Below are positions 9,925 through 19,009 of a stretch of DNA of 32,880 bases, in pieces. The notes below the pieces were generated by a model. That model was given only the letters and a program-made list of their open reading frames with translations. It was not told the origin of the DNA and made no database searches. The stretch spans positions 1 through 32,880 of the forward strand of contig NZ_MUNP01000076.1 of NCBI RefSeq assembly GCF_002001105.1. Reading direction: 5' to 3'. Made by a program: the position numbers and the translations under genes. The DNA is from Rhodanobacter sp. C06. Lineage in GTDB: Bacteria; Pseudomonadota; Gammaproteobacteria; Xanthomonadales; Rhodanobacteraceae. Numbering within the stretch: position 1 is the stretch's first letter; each line of letters starts with the position of its first letter.

Positions 9925-10845
9925 ATGTCGACTATCGCCACGGTACCGACGGCGCCCGTCGCCGACGCGCGGATCGAGCCCGTGCTGCATGTGCGCGGCC
10001 TGCGCAAATCCTTCAAGCAGCGCGAGGTGCTGCGCGGCATCGACTGGGACGTGCCGCCCGGCCGGGTGATCGGCCTGCTGGGCAGGAATGGCGCCGGCAA
10101 GACCACCTTGCTGCGCTGCCTGCTGGGCCTCTCGCCGATCGACGCAGGCACGGTGGAACTGTTCGGCGAGGCGATGACCGAACCCGGCGGCGAACGCATG
10201 CACCGCATCGGCTTCGTGCCGCAGACCTTCGATCTGTTTCCGTGGATGAAGGTGCGCGCCTACCTCGACTTCACCGCCGCGTTCTACGTGCGCTGGAACC
10301 ACGCGCTGGCCGCGCGCCTGCTCGGCGACTGGGAACTCGACCCGAAGCAGAAGATCGGCGAGCTGTCGCAGGGCCAGCGGCAGAAGCTGGCGATCGTGCG
10401 CGCCATCGCGCCCGAACCCGACCTGCTGGTGCTGGACGAACCGGTGGCCAGCCTCGACCCGCAGGCGCGCCGCGCCTTCATGGCCGAGCTGCTGGAGTTG
10501 ATGAAGGCGCCGGGCAAGACGGTGATCTTCTCCACCCACATCACCGCCGACCTCGAACGTGCCGACGCCGACATCACCCTGCTGCGCGACGGCGCGATCC
10601 AGTTCACCCGGCCGCTGGCCGAGCTGCGCGAACACCTGCGCCGCGCCGTGCTCGTGCGCGCGGGCGGCTGGCCGCAGGCACCGGTGGTCGCCGGCCTGCT
10701 GAAGGCCACGCTCAAGGGCGACGAGGCGCAACTGCTGGTGGAGGATGCGAACGTCGAAAGCCTGCATGCACTGGCCACACGCGAAAGCGCTGTGCTGCGC
10801 ATCGAGACGCCCACGCTGGAAGACCTGTTCGTGGAGCTGGCATGA
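9925..10845 (+). CDS. ABC transporter ATP-binding protein
   Basis: This is a 306-residue ATPase that would sit on the inner face of the cytoplasmic membrane. Walker A 'GRNGAGKTT' (53-61), Q-loop region 'GFVPQTFDLF', signature 'LSQGQ' (147-151), Walker B with catalytic E172 ('LLVLDEPVASLD') and switch H205 ('STHIT') are all intact, so it should hydrolyse ATP. The type matches ABC-2 exporters such as the YtrB/CcmA-like group ('MKVRAYLDFTAAFY'). The C-terminal 80 or so residues form an extension typical of that group. ATG 9925 was preferred over an upstream TTG because AAGGGGA lies 12 nt before it. The next gene starts within the stop codon (ATGA). Substrate is unknown. Confidence 0.9.
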   Translation: MSTIATVPTAPVADARIEPVLHVRGLRKSFKQREVLRGIDWDVPPGRVIGLLGRNGAGKTTLLRCLLGLSPIDAGTVELFGEAMTEPGGERMHRIGFVPQTFDLFPWMKVRAYLDFTAAFYVRWNHALAARLLGDWELDPKQKIGELSQGQRQKLAIVRAIAPEPDLLVLDEPVASLDPQARRAFMAELLELMKAPGKTVIFSTHITADLERADADITLLRDGAIQFTRPLAELREHLRRAVLVRAGGWPQAPVVAGLLKATLKGDEAQLLVEDANVESLHALATRESAVLRIETPTLEDLFVELA

Positions 10846-12254
10846 GGGCGGTGTGGCAGCTGTGGTTGCAGCCATGCCGGCAACTGCTGGTCGGCGCGTT
10901 GCTGCTGCAACTGACCTGGCTGGTCGCCGCGATCCTGCTGGCTTGCACACCCGCAATCGGCATGGACATCGCCGGCGTGGCCGCCACGCTGCTCGCCTTC
11001 GGCGCCTGGTTCTGGTTCACCATGCTGGGCATGTGCCTGCGCGGACTGTGCCGGCCCGAGAGTTTCCTGCTGCCCGGCTTCCGCCCGCGGCTCGCCACGG
11101 CGGGGGCGCTGCAGGTCGCGCAGTGGGTACTGCTGCCCACGCTGGCCGCGCTGCTGCTGGGCGTGCCGCATGCGTTGCTGGCTGGCACGACCATCCTGCT
11201 GCTGGCGTCCATCGGGCTGGCGGCCAGTTCCACGCGCTACATCAACCTGCTGGTGTGGGGCCTGTTCGTGCTGGCCGGCTGGCAGCCGGGGCTGGCCGGC
11301 CAGATCGCCCGCGCGCTGATTGCCTCGCCATGGGCCATGCCGCTGGCGCTGTTGCTGGCAGCCCTGATCGCCAGGCTCAGCCTGGGCGCGATGCTGCGCA
11401 TCGAAGACCGCGAAACGGACAGCTCACCACTGGAAAACGCCCAGCTCGGACGCACCCGGGTGCGAAGCCTGGACGGCACACCCGCGCGCCGCGGCAAGCT
11501 GGGCAAGCGCATCGGCGCGATCTTCGACGGCACCTCGCAACGCGCGATGGAACAGGCGCTGCTGCGCTATCGCCGCAGGCCTACCTGGCATCTGCGCATG
11601 ATGCTGGTGCGCCGGCTGCTGCTGCCGCACGACAACCCGCAGGCGATCGCGCTGCGCCTGCTGCTGGTGGCGGCGATCGTGACGTTCTACGTGGTGGCGG
11701 TGATGCATCGCCAGCGCTTCAACGCGGTGATGGTGGGCGCCTACGCGATCCTGCTGGGCGTGGCGCGCTTCCCGCAGCTCGGCCGCGGCATGCGGCAGAT
11801 GCGGCCGAACCTCGCCGACCTCTACCTCACGCTGGCGCCGCCGACGCGCGCCGACTTCCAGCAGACCCTGCTCGACGCGCTCACCGTGCTGGTGCCGATC
11901 ACCGTGCTCGGCACCGTGGCCTACACCGGGCTGGGCATCGTGCTCACCCACGCGGCGGAACCAGTGCGCATGCTGCTGACCGCGGCGATCGTCAGCGTGG
12001 GCGCCAGCCTCACCGCACTGGCGGTGCATCTGGTCGGTCCGGAGGGCAGCTTCGGTCGCGGCCTGGTCGACCTCGGCGTGACGCTGGGCGCAATGGTGAC
12101 GTACTGGGGCGGCTACTGGCTGCTCGGTGCGCTGGGTCACGCCCTTGGCGGCGGCGTCCTGCTGCTGGTCACGCTGGGTTTCGGGCTGGGCGTGTGGACG
12201 TCGGCGCGGCGCGAGTACCTGCGTCGGCCGCCGTGCTTCGACGCGCCGCTGTAA
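10842..12254 (+). CDS. ABC transporter membrane protein (permease)
   Basis: This is a 470-residue polytopic membrane protein whose start overlaps the ATPase stop by 4 bp, so the two are translationally coupled. Hydrophobic stretches form an N-terminal group (about residues 15-35, 45-65, 85-130, 140-180), a soluble loop (about 185-265, rich in Arg and charged residues), and a C-terminal group (about 270-460). Two membrane halves around a large loop suit an ABC-2 exporter partner of the preceding ATPase. I cannot name a family from the sequence. The substrate could be an antimicrobial, lipid or peptide; nothing nearby decides. Confidence 0.78.
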   Translation: MRAVWQLWLQPCRQLLVGALLLQLTWLVAAILLACTPAIGMDIAGVAATLLAFGAWFWFTMLGMCLRGLCRPESFLLPGFRPRLATAGALQVAQWVLLPTLAALLLGVPHALLAGTTILLLASIGLAASSTRYINLLVWGLFVLAGWQPGLAGQIARALIASPWAMPLALLLAALIARLSLGAMLRIEDRETDSSPLENAQLGRTRVRSLDGTPARRGKLGKRIGAIFDGTSQRAMEQALLRYRRRPTWHLRMMLVRRLLLPHDNPQAIALRLLLVAAIVTFYVVAVMHRQRFNAVMVGAYAILLGVARFPQLGRGMRQMRPNLADLYLTLAPPTRADFQQTLLDALTVLVPITVLGTVAYTGLGIVLTHAAEPVRMLLTAAIVSVGASLTALAVHLVGPEGSFGRGLVDLGVTLGAMVTYWGGYWLLGALGHALGGGVLLLVTLGFGLGVWTSARREYLRRPPCFDAPL

Positions 12255-12419
12255 CGCGCCGCCCTGCAGGACCCGGTCGGCGCGGAATCTGCGCACGGCG
12301 CGAACCGGACCTTGCCATGACCCGACACCCATGAGGGTCCTGGCAGGGCTTGGAGCGAGGGCGCGATCGTCCCGGCCGCTACACTCTGCCGCTACCCTCA
12401 TCCGGCACTTCGCGCCACC

Positions 12420-12438
12420 CTTCTCCCGCAGGGAGAAG
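12420..12438. repeat. Short intergenic hairpin repeat (CTTCTCCC...GGGAGAAG)
   Basis: An exact 8-bp inverted repeat with a 3-nt loop follows a 'CCCTCATCCGGC' stretch. This combination occurs widely in intergenic DNA of many proteobacterial genomes. It ends 17 nt before the GDSL hydrolase ATG, so it will be in that gene's 5' leader or part of the transporter operon's 3' end. Confidence 0.5.
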
Positions 12439-12455
12439 AGCATCGAGACCCCCGC

Positions 12456-13064
12456 ATGTCCCTGATGACCTATCTCGCCCTCGGCGACTCCTACACCATC
12501 GGCGAAGGCGTGCCGGCGGCGGGCCGCTGGCCCGTGCAACTGGCCGCCGCGCTGCGCGACGAGGGCGTGCCGCTGGCCGAGCCGACCATCCTCGCCACCA
12601 CCGGCTGGACCACCGACGAGCTGTCCGCCGCGATGGCTGCGGCCGGCTTTGTGCCGCCCTGGGACCTGGTCAGCCTGCTGATCGGCGTCAACAACCAGTA
12701 TCGCGGCCGCGCCGTGGCGGAGTATCGCGGCGAGTTCCGCCGCCTGCTGCAGCGCGCGATCACCCTGGCCGGCGACCGCGCCGACCGCGTGCTGGTGCTG
12801 TCTATCCCCGACTGGGGCGTCACCCCGTTCGCCCGCGACTGCGGCCGCGACATCGCGCGCATCGCGGCGGAATTGGATGCGTACAACGCCGCCGCCCATG
12901 ACGAGACCTCGCATCGCGGTGCCGGCTGGACCGACATCACGGCGATCTCGCGCCGGCAGGCCAGTCTGCTTGCCGGCGACGGGCTGCATCCCTCCGCGGC
13001 GCAGTACGCGTTGTGGGCCGAGGCCGCGTTGCCGGTGGTTCGCGACATGCTGGAAACTTCCTGA
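12456..13064 (+). CDS. SGNH/GDSL-family hydrolase
   Basis: This is a 202-residue esterase-like protein with no signal peptide. Block I 'LALGDSYTIGEG' gives the nucleophile S12, block III 'LLIGVNNQ' gives the oxyanion Asn, and block V 'DGLHPS' gives D175 and H178, so the catalytic set is complete. Family members hydrolyse lipids, acyl-CoA or sugar acetyl esters; the substrate here is unknown. The ribosome-binding site is weak. The 3' end of this gene is repeated as a remnant at 20961-21060, marking one boundary of a segment duplication. Confidence 0.9.
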   Translation: MSLMTYLALGDSYTIGEGVPAAGRWPVQLAAALRDEGVPLAEPTILATTGWTTDELSAAMAAAGFVPPWDLVSLLIGVNNQYRGRAVAEYRGEFRRLLQRAITLAGDRADRVLVLSIPDWGVTPFARDCGRDIARIAAELDAYNAAAHDETSHRGAGWTDITAISRRQASLLAGDGLHPSAAQYALWAEAALPVVRDMLETS

Positions 13065-13076
13065 GCCATTGCCGTT

Positions 13077-13096
13077 ATTCCCGCTTTCGCGGGAAT
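13077..13096. repeat. Intergenic hairpin repeat (ATTCCCGC...GCGGGAAT)
   Basis: An exact 8-bp stem (13077-13084 with 13089-13096) lies 12 nt after the GDSL hydrolase stop. The motif is a common dispersed proteobacterial intergenic repeat. It may help terminate the hydrolase transcript, though no T-run follows. The corresponding position ahead of the second Grx4 copy lacks it, so it was inserted or lost after the duplication. Confidence 0.55.
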
Positions 13097-13175
13097 GACG
13101 AGCAAAACCAACTTGAAGCCGCGCGGCGGCGCCGCATATCGGCGGTATCATCATGTGTCCCCTCCGGAGTTCCCC

Positions 13176-14063
13176 ATGTCTCTCGACACCGCCACCCGCG
13201 AACGCATCGAAACCCTGCTCAAGAGCCACCGCGTGGTGCTGTTCATGAAGGGCAACCGGTCCCAGCCGGCCTGCGGCTTCTCCGCCGCCGCCACCAACAC
13301 GCTCAACGAGCTGTTGCCGGACTACCACACGGTGAACGTGCTGGAAGATCCGGAAATCCGCGAGGGCATCAAGGCCTACGGCGACTGGCCCACCATCCCG
13401 CAGCTCTACGTCGAAGGCGAGCTGGTCGGCGGCGCCGACATCATCCGCCAGATGTACGGCAGCGGCGAACTGCACACGCTGTTCGGCGTCGCCGCGCCGG
13501 ACCGCACGCCGCCGGAAATCACCATCACCGACGCCGCCGCCAAGGCGATCCGCGAAGGCACTGCGAACGCGCAGGGCCTGGCGCTGCACTTGGAGATCGG
13601 CCCCGACCACAGCGCCGGCTTCCAGCTCGCCCCGGCCGGCGAGCACGACATCGTGGCGCACGCGAACGGCCTGGAAGTGCACTTCGACCCCGCCAGCGCC
13701 CAGCGCGCCAAGGGCATCGTGATCGACTGGGTCTCCACCGTGCAGGGCGAAGGCCTCAGCCTGAAATTCCCCGGCGCGCAGGAAGTGAAATCGCTCACCG
13801 TGCAGGAATTGCAGCAGCGCCTCGCCGCCGGCAGCATCGTGTTGATCGACGTACGCCCGGCCGCCGCCCGTGCCCAACTGCACGCGCTGCCGCAGGCGCG
13901 CATCCTCGAAGACGAAGGCTACGAGGCGCTCGCCGCCCTGCCCAAGGACACCGAACTGGCCTTCGTCTGCCAGCGCGGCATCTCCAGCCAAGGCGTGGCC
14001 GAACGCTTCGCCGCGCACGGCTTCAGCCACGTGCACAACGTGGCGGGCGGCATGGAAGCGTGG
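13176..14063 (+). repeat. Near-identical 888-bp direct repeat, copy 1
   Basis: This stretch matches 21121-22008 without gaps; by eye I count about 15 base differences (about 98% identity). It covers almost all of the Grx4 gene. Identity drops sharply at the 3' end, in the last codons. The copies are in direct orientation, 7,945 bp apart, so recombination between them could delete or duplicate the DNA between. Confidence 0.93.
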
Positions 14064-14084
14064 GCGGCCGAGATCGGCCACTGA
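13176..14084 (+). CDS. Grx4-type monothiol glutaredoxin fused to A-type-like and rhodanese domains (copy 1)
   Basis: This 302-residue cytoplasmic protein has three parts. Residues 1 to about 105 are a monothiol glutaredoxin with the CGFS motif (C33), 'GDWPTIPQLYVEGELVGGADI' and the Grx4 fold used to bind and pass [2Fe-2S] clusters. Residues about 110-200 resemble IscA/HesB A-type carriers ('ITITDAAAKAIREG', 'GLEVHFDP', 'GIVIDWVSTVQGEGLSLKFPGA') but lack the Cys ligands. Residues about 205-302 are a rhodanese domain with active-site C265 in 'CQRGISS'. A role in Fe-S cluster or sulfur handling is likely from the family. CCGGAG lies 6 nt before ATG 13176. It is almost identical to a second copy at 21121. 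Confidence 0.92.
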   Translation: MSLDTATRERIETLLKSHRVVLFMKGNRSQPACGFSAAATNTLNELLPDYHTVNVLEDPEIREGIKAYGDWPTIPQLYVEGELVGGADIIRQMYGSGELHTLFGVAAPDRTPPEITITDAAAKAIREGTANAQGLALHLEIGPDHSAGFQLAPAGEHDIVAHANGLEVHFDPASAQRAKGIVIDWVSTVQGEGLSLKFPGAQEVKSLTVQELQQRLAAGSIVLIDVRPAAARAQLHALPQARILEDEGYEALAALPKDTELAFVCQRGISSQGVAERFAAHGFSHVHNVAGGMEAWAAEIGH

Positions 14085-14121
14085 TCGGCGGTTCGACGCC
14101 ATCCTGAGGAATCCGCGACAC

Positions 14122-15729
14122 ATGGCGCCCAACCCTCCTGTTTCAGCAACGCCCGGCCATACTGCCGGCTTGTCGCCCACCGCCACGCGCCTGCTGGCCG
14201 AGGCCAGCCGCGCGCTGGGCAACGAACGACTCGACGATGCCGAAAGGGCACTGATCGGCGTGCTGGCGATGGCCCCCGATCACGCCGAGGCGCACCGCAT
14301 GCTGGGCATCGTCTGCCAGATGCGCGGCGAACCCGCGAAGGCGGTGGAATACCTGCAGCAGGCGCTCGCGCTCGCTCCGGACAATCCCGTCCTGCACACC
14401 AACCTCGGCACCGCGCTGTACGAATGCGGCCAGATCGACGCCGCGCTGGCGGCGTTGCAGCGGGCCTGCGAACTGGCCCCGCGCATGGCGAGCTCCTGGT
14501 ACAACCTGGGCAAGGCGCTGAAACTGCAATACCGCGCCGCGGACGCTTGCCAGGTGTTGCAGCTGGCCCTGCGCCTCGACCCCGCGCACACCCGATCGCG
14601 CATTACCCTGGCGGACGCGCAGGCGATCCTGGGCGACATTCCCGCCGCAGTGGCGAACTACCGCGAAGTGTTGCGCCGCGAACCGATGGAACCCAATGTC
14701 TGGTTCGCCCTTGCCAACCTGAAAACGCTGGCGTTCGACGACCGGGACCTCGCCCAGTTGCAACGGGCGTTCCACCAGCCCGGGGCAACGGCGGATGCAC
14801 GGGTTCGGATCGGCTTTGCCCTGGCCAAGGCCTGCGAGGACCATCGCGACTACGCCGGAGCCTATGCCGCCCTCGGCGAAGCCAATGCGCTGAAGCGCCG
14901 TGAAGTGGGCTGGAACGCCCAGGCCGAGCGCAAGCGGGTCGAACAGATCATGCAGGCGTTCACCGACCCCGTGACCGCGCCGCTAGACACGCGCCTGGGC
15001 CAGGAGGCGATCTTCATCGTCAGCCTGCCGCGCACCGGCTCCACCTTGGTCGAACAGATCCTCGCCTCGCATTCGCAGGTGGAGGGCGCCAACGAGATCA
15101 CCGATCTGCCCCAGGTCATCGAGGACGAGTCGAAGCGGCGCGGCATGCCGTTTCCGCACTGGGTCGCCGAGGCCACCGCCGCGGACTGGGCACGACTGGG
15201 TCGCGACTACCTCACACGCACCGCCCGCTGGCGGCAGGCGCGTCCGCGCTTCACCGACAAGAACCTGGTCACCTGGCAGTACGTCGGCGCGATCCGCGCC
15301 ATGCTGCCCGGCGCACGCATCGTGCACTGCCACCGCGACCCGCTGGAAACCTGCTTCGCCTGCTACCGCCAGCTGTTCAGCAACGGCGCCCACTTCAGCT
15401 ACGACCTCGACGACATGGTGATGCACCATCAGGACTACCAGCACCTGATGGGCCACTGGCTGGCCAGCTACCCGCAGCACCTGCTCGACTTCCCGCACGA
15501 GGCCCTGCTGGCTGATTCCGAATCGTGCATCCGTCGCTTGCTGGACTTCTGCGGCCTCGACTTCGATCCCGCCTGTCTCCAGCCGCACCAGACCGTGCGC
15601 GCCGTGCACAGCACCGCCAGCGCGGCGCAGGTGCGCCAGCCGCTCAAGGCCGGGGTCAGCTACCGCGAGCGCTACGGCGAACTGCTGCACCCACTTCGCG
15701 AGCGCCTGGCAAGCAGCACCGGCGGCTGA
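14122..15729 (+). CDS. TPR-containing sulfotransferase (copy 1)
   Basis: This is a 535-residue predicted cytoplasmic protein. Residues about 15-235 are tetratricopeptide repeats ('AEAHRMLGIVCQMRGEPAKAVEYLQQALALAP', 'SSWYNLGKALK' and others), a protein-binding scaffold. Residues about 290-530 are a sulfotransferase domain (Sulfotransfer_3 type): the 5'-phosphosulfate loop 'LPRTGSTLVEQIL' (PRTGST at 303-308) and the 3'-phosphate site 'IVHCHRDPLETCFACY' (R405), followed by 'YPQHLLDFPHEALL'. It should transfer sulfate from PAPS; the acceptor is unknown. The ATG at 14122 has GAGGA 11 nt upstream. It follows Grx4 by 37 nt and converges on the receptor gene across a shared terminator. A diverged paralogue is at 22024. 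Confidence 0.88.
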   Translation: MAPNPPVSATPGHTAGLSPTATRLLAEASRALGNERLDDAERALIGVLAMAPDHAEAHRMLGIVCQMRGEPAKAVEYLQQALALAPDNPVLHTNLGTALYECGQIDAALAALQRACELAPRMASSWYNLGKALKLQYRAADACQVLQLALRLDPAHTRSRITLADAQAILGDIPAAVANYREVLRREPMEPNVWFALANLKTLAFDDRDLAQLQRAFHQPGATADARVRIGFALAKACEDHRDYAGAYAALGEANALKRREVGWNAQAERKRVEQIMQAFTDPVTAPLDTRLGQEAIFIVSLPRTGSTLVEQILASHSQVEGANEITDLPQVIEDESKRRGMPFPHWVAEATAADWARLGRDYLTRTARWRQARPRFTDKNLVTWQYVGAIRAMLPGARIVHCHRDPLETCFACYRQLFSNGAHFSYDLDDMVMHHQDYQHLMGHWLASYPQHLLDFPHEALLADSESCIRRLLDFCGLDFDPACLQPHQTVRAVHSTASAAQVRQPLKAGVSYRERYGELLHPLRERLASSTGG

Positions 15730-15763
15730 AGCAACCTCCCCTCCGCACACCCGGTCCACGCAA

Positions 15764-15789
15764 AAGGCCGCCGGTTTCCCGGCGGCCTT
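15764..15789. terminator. Bidirectional intrinsic terminator between sulfotransferase and receptor genes (copy 1)
   Basis: An 11-bp GC-rich stem (15764-15774 with 15779-15789) with loop TTTC is followed on the plus strand by T-rich 'GCTTGTTTGTTG' and on the minus strand by TTTTG. It lies between two convergent genes and can serve both. The same element occurs at the same place in the second copy. Confidence 0.85.
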
Positions 15790-15819
15790 GCTTGTTTGTT
15801 GCCTTGCTCGTTTGCCCGT

Positions 15820-15845
15820 CTGCGCCGGGATGTACCCCGGCGCAG
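15820..15845 (-). terminator. Hairpin just after the receptor stop codon
   Basis: An exact 10-bp stem (15820-15829 with 15836-15845) with a 6-nt loop begins 14 nt after the receptor stop on the reverse strand. It lacks a T-run, so it may protect the mRNA 3' end or assist the stronger terminator next to it. Confidence 0.45.
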
Positions 15846-15859
15846 GCGGCGATCAAGCC

Positions 15860-18800
15860 TTACCAGTCGTAGGTCACGCCCAAGGTCATGTAGCGCGGCG
15901 TCTCCGACGCGTAGATCGAGTTGTAGGTCGAACGCGGGTTGGTCGTGCTGCCGTAGTTCGCCCGGTACTGCGTTGCCTTCTGCTCGTTGAACACGTTGTG
16001 CACCTGCAGCTGGAAGGCCAGCTTCTTGTCCGCCCACTCCGGCCGGTATTCGACGCTGAGGTCCAGCGGATGGATCCACGGCGTATAGCCCGTCGTGCCG
16101 CTCGGCGCCGGCACGCCGCCGCACCAGTGGGTGTAGTCGCCGTAGCCCAGCCCCGGGTTGGTCTGGTCCGGACCGTAGTAGCCCAAGCAGGCCTTCGGCG
16201 TACCCGAAGCCACCGTCAGGATGCCGCTGGCAGTCCATTCCGGGGCGATCTGGTAGGTGCCGTAGGCCTTCAGCACGTGCTTGCGCGAGTTTGCCTGCAC
16301 GCCGTTCGCGTACTGCATCAGCTGGCCGTAGTCCCACTGCGTGGTGGCCGACACCGAGTTGCCACCCTGGCCGATGTTCGACTGTACCGGGCCGTCCGTC
16401 GAGCCGTAGCTCTTGGAGAACACGTAGTCGATCTTGCCCTGCCACTTGCCGTCCCACGGATGCTCCAGGTAGGCCTCCAGCGCGTAGTACTTGCGCTTGG
16501 CCGCCGGGAAGCCGAACTGCGCCGGCGACACGGTGTAGTAGTTGTAGCCGCCGTTGTCGTTCTTCACCTGGAAACGGTTGGTCGAACCCGGGTTGATCAG
16601 CACGCTGGCCTGGATGTTGCCGCAATCCACGCCCGGCACGCCCGGGTTCTGCGCCATCAACTGCGCGCACTGGGTGGTGGTGTCGCCGACATCGTCGACG
16701 ATGCGACCCAGCCTGCGCACGGTAGCCTGTACGCCGTACACATAGGCTGGCGTGATCTGCTGCTGCATGCCCAGCACGAACTCGTCCTGGTACTCAGCCT
16801 TGAGGTTGGTCGAGCGCACGGTATTCGGGTCGAGCGGCTGGCCGTACTCGTTGTTGGCCGACACCGGCTGACCTGCGCTGGTGACGTTGCCCAGGCCGGT
16901 ACCGACGATCGGGGTCAGGTTTTGCGGGATGCCGTTCGCATCGATGCCCGAGTAGGTGTAGTAGGTGCGCGTGTACAAGGAGCCGGATGCCTCACGAATC
17001 GCCACGCCGGACGGCAGTGCCAGGTAGTAGCGACCGGCATTGCCGTATACCTTCAACGTGGAGTCGCCGAACACATCCCAGCTGAAGCCCAGACGCGGCG
17101 CCCACTGCGGCTTGGTCAAGCGCACGTAGGCGACGCCATCGGGGTTGTAGTTGGTGAACTGATCATCGCGCAGGCCGAGGTTCAGCAGCAGGTTGGGCAG
17201 CACCTGCCAGTTGTCCTGGACGTACTGCGCGCGCTGGCTCACTTTCACCGTGCTGTTGGTGATGAAGCGGTACTGGTCGACGTAATAGCCTGACGCACCG
17301 TTCGGGTAGTTGGCAGTGGCGTCCACGAACGGCGCCGTGCCAACGACCGAGCCGGCGATCGGCTTGGTGGCGCTGGGCGCCTGGGCGTATTCCCACGCAT
17401 AGCCCGGGCCGCTCATCGCACTGCCGGCACCGATGTCCATGGTGGTCATGTTGTCGATACCGAACTTGATATCGTGCTGGCCCAGTTTCCAGTCCAGGTC
17501 GAGGCGCAGGTTGGTGGTGCTCGACTTGTGGCCGGGGTTGGGGATGTTGGTGTTGGTGTTGCTGTTGCTGATGCCGCCCGGGCTGCCGCCGGTGTAGGCC
17601 GGGTTCTGCGAGGACGCGCCGAGGATGTTCGGCAGGGTCGGATCGAAGCCAGCGTAAGGAATGACCTCGGTGTAGTAGGTGCCCGTCATCTTGCCGTACA
17701 TCGCCTCGAGGCTGAGGTTGTCGGTGATGTACGAGGTGTACTTGGCGATCCAGATGCCGAAGGCATTCTTGGTGTGCTGGTCGTAGCTGCTGAAGCTACC
17801 CACCGAGTTCTGGGCGTAGTTGTTCCCCGGCGCATTGTTGTAGTTGTAGATGGAGGCGGAATAGGACTGCTGGTTCCTCACGCCGGTCAGCGACAAGGTG
17901 TTGTTGTCGTTGATGTTCCAGTCCAGCTTGGCGTAGAACTTCGGCATGCTGTACTGGCGGTAGTACACGTTGCTCAGGCCGACCGACTGGACCGCCGTGG
18001 TCTGCTGCTTGTCGGACTCCGCCGAAATGAAGAAGAACAACTTGTCCTTGATCAGCGGGCCGCTGATGTAGGCGTCGTAGATGTTTTCCCAGCTGGTGTT
18101 GCGGTTGCGGAAGTCGTAGATGCTGCCGGCCGTGCGACCCGGGGTGGTCACCAGCGGGTTGTTGTAGTGGTAGTTGATGTAATTGCTGCGCAGAGCCATC
18201 GGGGCAAACTGTGCCTGGCCACCGAAGTGCCAGTCGTTGGTGCCGCTCTTGCCGATCTGGCTGATCACGCCACCGGCGGAGCGCCCGTATTCGGCGCCGT
18301 AACCGCTGGTGAGGGTTTCCTGCTGGGCGATCGAACCGTACGGCAAGGTGATGCCGCCCGAATTGCCCAGCGGGTCGGAGGTATTGAAGCCGTTGATGTA
18401 GTAGGCGTTCTCGGCCACCGAGGAGCCACCGAAGGACACCAGCGGTTCACCAGTAGGACCAGCGCCCAGCTCGGACGCACCCGCCACCGTACCCGGAGCC
18501 AGCAACGCGATCGCCTCGCCGCTGCGCGCCAGCGGCAGGTGCTTGAGCTGCTCGGCGGTGATGACCGAGGCCTCGCGGGTCGAGGTCACGTCGATCGCCG
18601 GCAGGGCGTTGCCCGTGACCGTGACCGTGGACAGGTTCTGCGCGTTCTTCGCGTTTGCGCCAGCCTCGGTGAAGTTGACCGCCTGCGCGCCCGACACCCT
18701 CGGCGTGATGTTGGCCTGCGACTGCACCACGTTGCCGTTCTGCAGCAGGTTCACGGTATACGTGCCCACCGGCACCGTCACCGTGTAGTGACCCGCGCTA

Positions 18801-19009
18801 TCCACCGGCACCGTGCGGTTGAAACCGGAGCCACCGACGATCTGCACGGTCTCGCCGGCCGCGACCGGTGCGGTGCCGAAGATCGTGCTGGTGGTGGCCT
18901 GCGCCAGCACCTGCCCTGACAGACCGACACCGGCAGCGATGGCCACCGCCAGCGCGGTGCGGCGCACCGTGGAACGACGCACCACATTATTGAGTTTCAT
19001 GGCATTCAT
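15860..19009 (-). CDS. TonB-dependent outer-membrane receptor with carboxypeptidase-regulatory-like N-domain (copy 1)
   Basis: This is a 1,049-residue outer-membrane protein. The signal peptide spans residues 1-36 ('VLAQ' cleavage region). Next come a small beta-sandwich of the carboxypeptidase-regulatory type (about 40-125, 'DSAGHYTVTVPVGTYTVNLLQNG'), a TonB-box-like 'STVTVTG', and a plug with 'NAYYINGFNTSDPLGNSGG' and 'SGYGAEYGRSAGGVISQIGKSGTN'. A long Tyr/Asn-rich barrel ends in the aromatic residue W ('YDW'), as outer-membrane barrels do. The type resembles Oar-like receptors; the ligand is unknown. ATG 19009 was chosen because GGGGAG lies 11 nt upstream and the same signal-peptide start is conserved in copy 2. 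The gene converges on the TPR-sulfotransferase. Confidence 0.92.
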   Translation of the reverse strand: MNAMKLNNVVRRSTVRRTALAVAIAAGVGLSGQVLAQATTSTIFGTAPVAAGETVQIVGGSGFNRTVPVDSAGHYTVTVPVGTYTVNLLQNGNVVQSQANITPRVSGAQAVNFTEAGANAKNAQNLSTVTVTGNALPAIDVTSTREASVITAEQLKHLPLARSGEAIALLAPGTVAGASELGAGPTGEPLVSFGGSSVAENAYYINGFNTSDPLGNSGGITLPYGSIAQQETLTSGYGAEYGRSAGGVISQIGKSGTNDWHFGGQAQFAPMALRSNYINYHYNNPLVTTPGRTAGSIYDFRNRNTSWENIYDAYISGPLIKDKLFFFISAESDKQQTTAVQSVGLSNVYYRQYSMPKFYAKLDWNINDNNTLSLTGVRNQQSYSASIYNYNNAPGNNYAQNSVGSFSSYDQHTKNAFGIWIAKYTSYITDNLSLEAMYGKMTGTYYTEVIPYAGFDPTLPNILGASSQNPAYTGGSPGGISNSNTNTNIPNPGHKSSTTNLRLDLDWKLGQHDIKFGIDNMTTMDIGAGSAMSGPGYAWEYAQAPSATKPIAGSVVGTAPFVDATANYPNGASGYYVDQYRFITNSTVKVSQRAQYVQDNWQVLPNLLLNLGLRDDQFTNYNPDGVAYVRLTKPQWAPRLGFSWDVFGDSTLKVYGNAGRYYLALPSGVAIREASGSLYTRTYYTYSGIDANGIPQNLTPIVGTGLGNVTSAGQPVSANNEYGQPLDPNTVRSTNLKAEYQDEFVLGMQQQITPAYVYGVQATVRRLGRIVDDVGDTTTQCAQLMAQNPGVPGVDCGNIQASVLINPGSTNRFQVKNDNGGYNYYTVSPAQFGFPAAKRKYYALEAYLEHPWDGKWQGKIDYVFSKSYGSTDGPVQSNIGQGGNSVSATTQWDYGQLMQYANGVQANSRKHVLKAYGTYQIAPEWTASGILTVASGTPKACLGYYGPDQTNPGLGYGDYTHWCGGVPAPSGTTGYTPWIHPLDLSVEYRPEWADKKLAFQLQVHNVFNEQKATQYRANYGSTTNPRSTYNSIYASETPRYMTLGVTYDW

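Noticed and set aside
11424-14222. Open frame of about 930 codons on the reverse strand
   Set aside because: It spans the permease, hydrolase and Grx4 genes in antisense, with His/Gly/Arg-rich translation typical of GC shadows.
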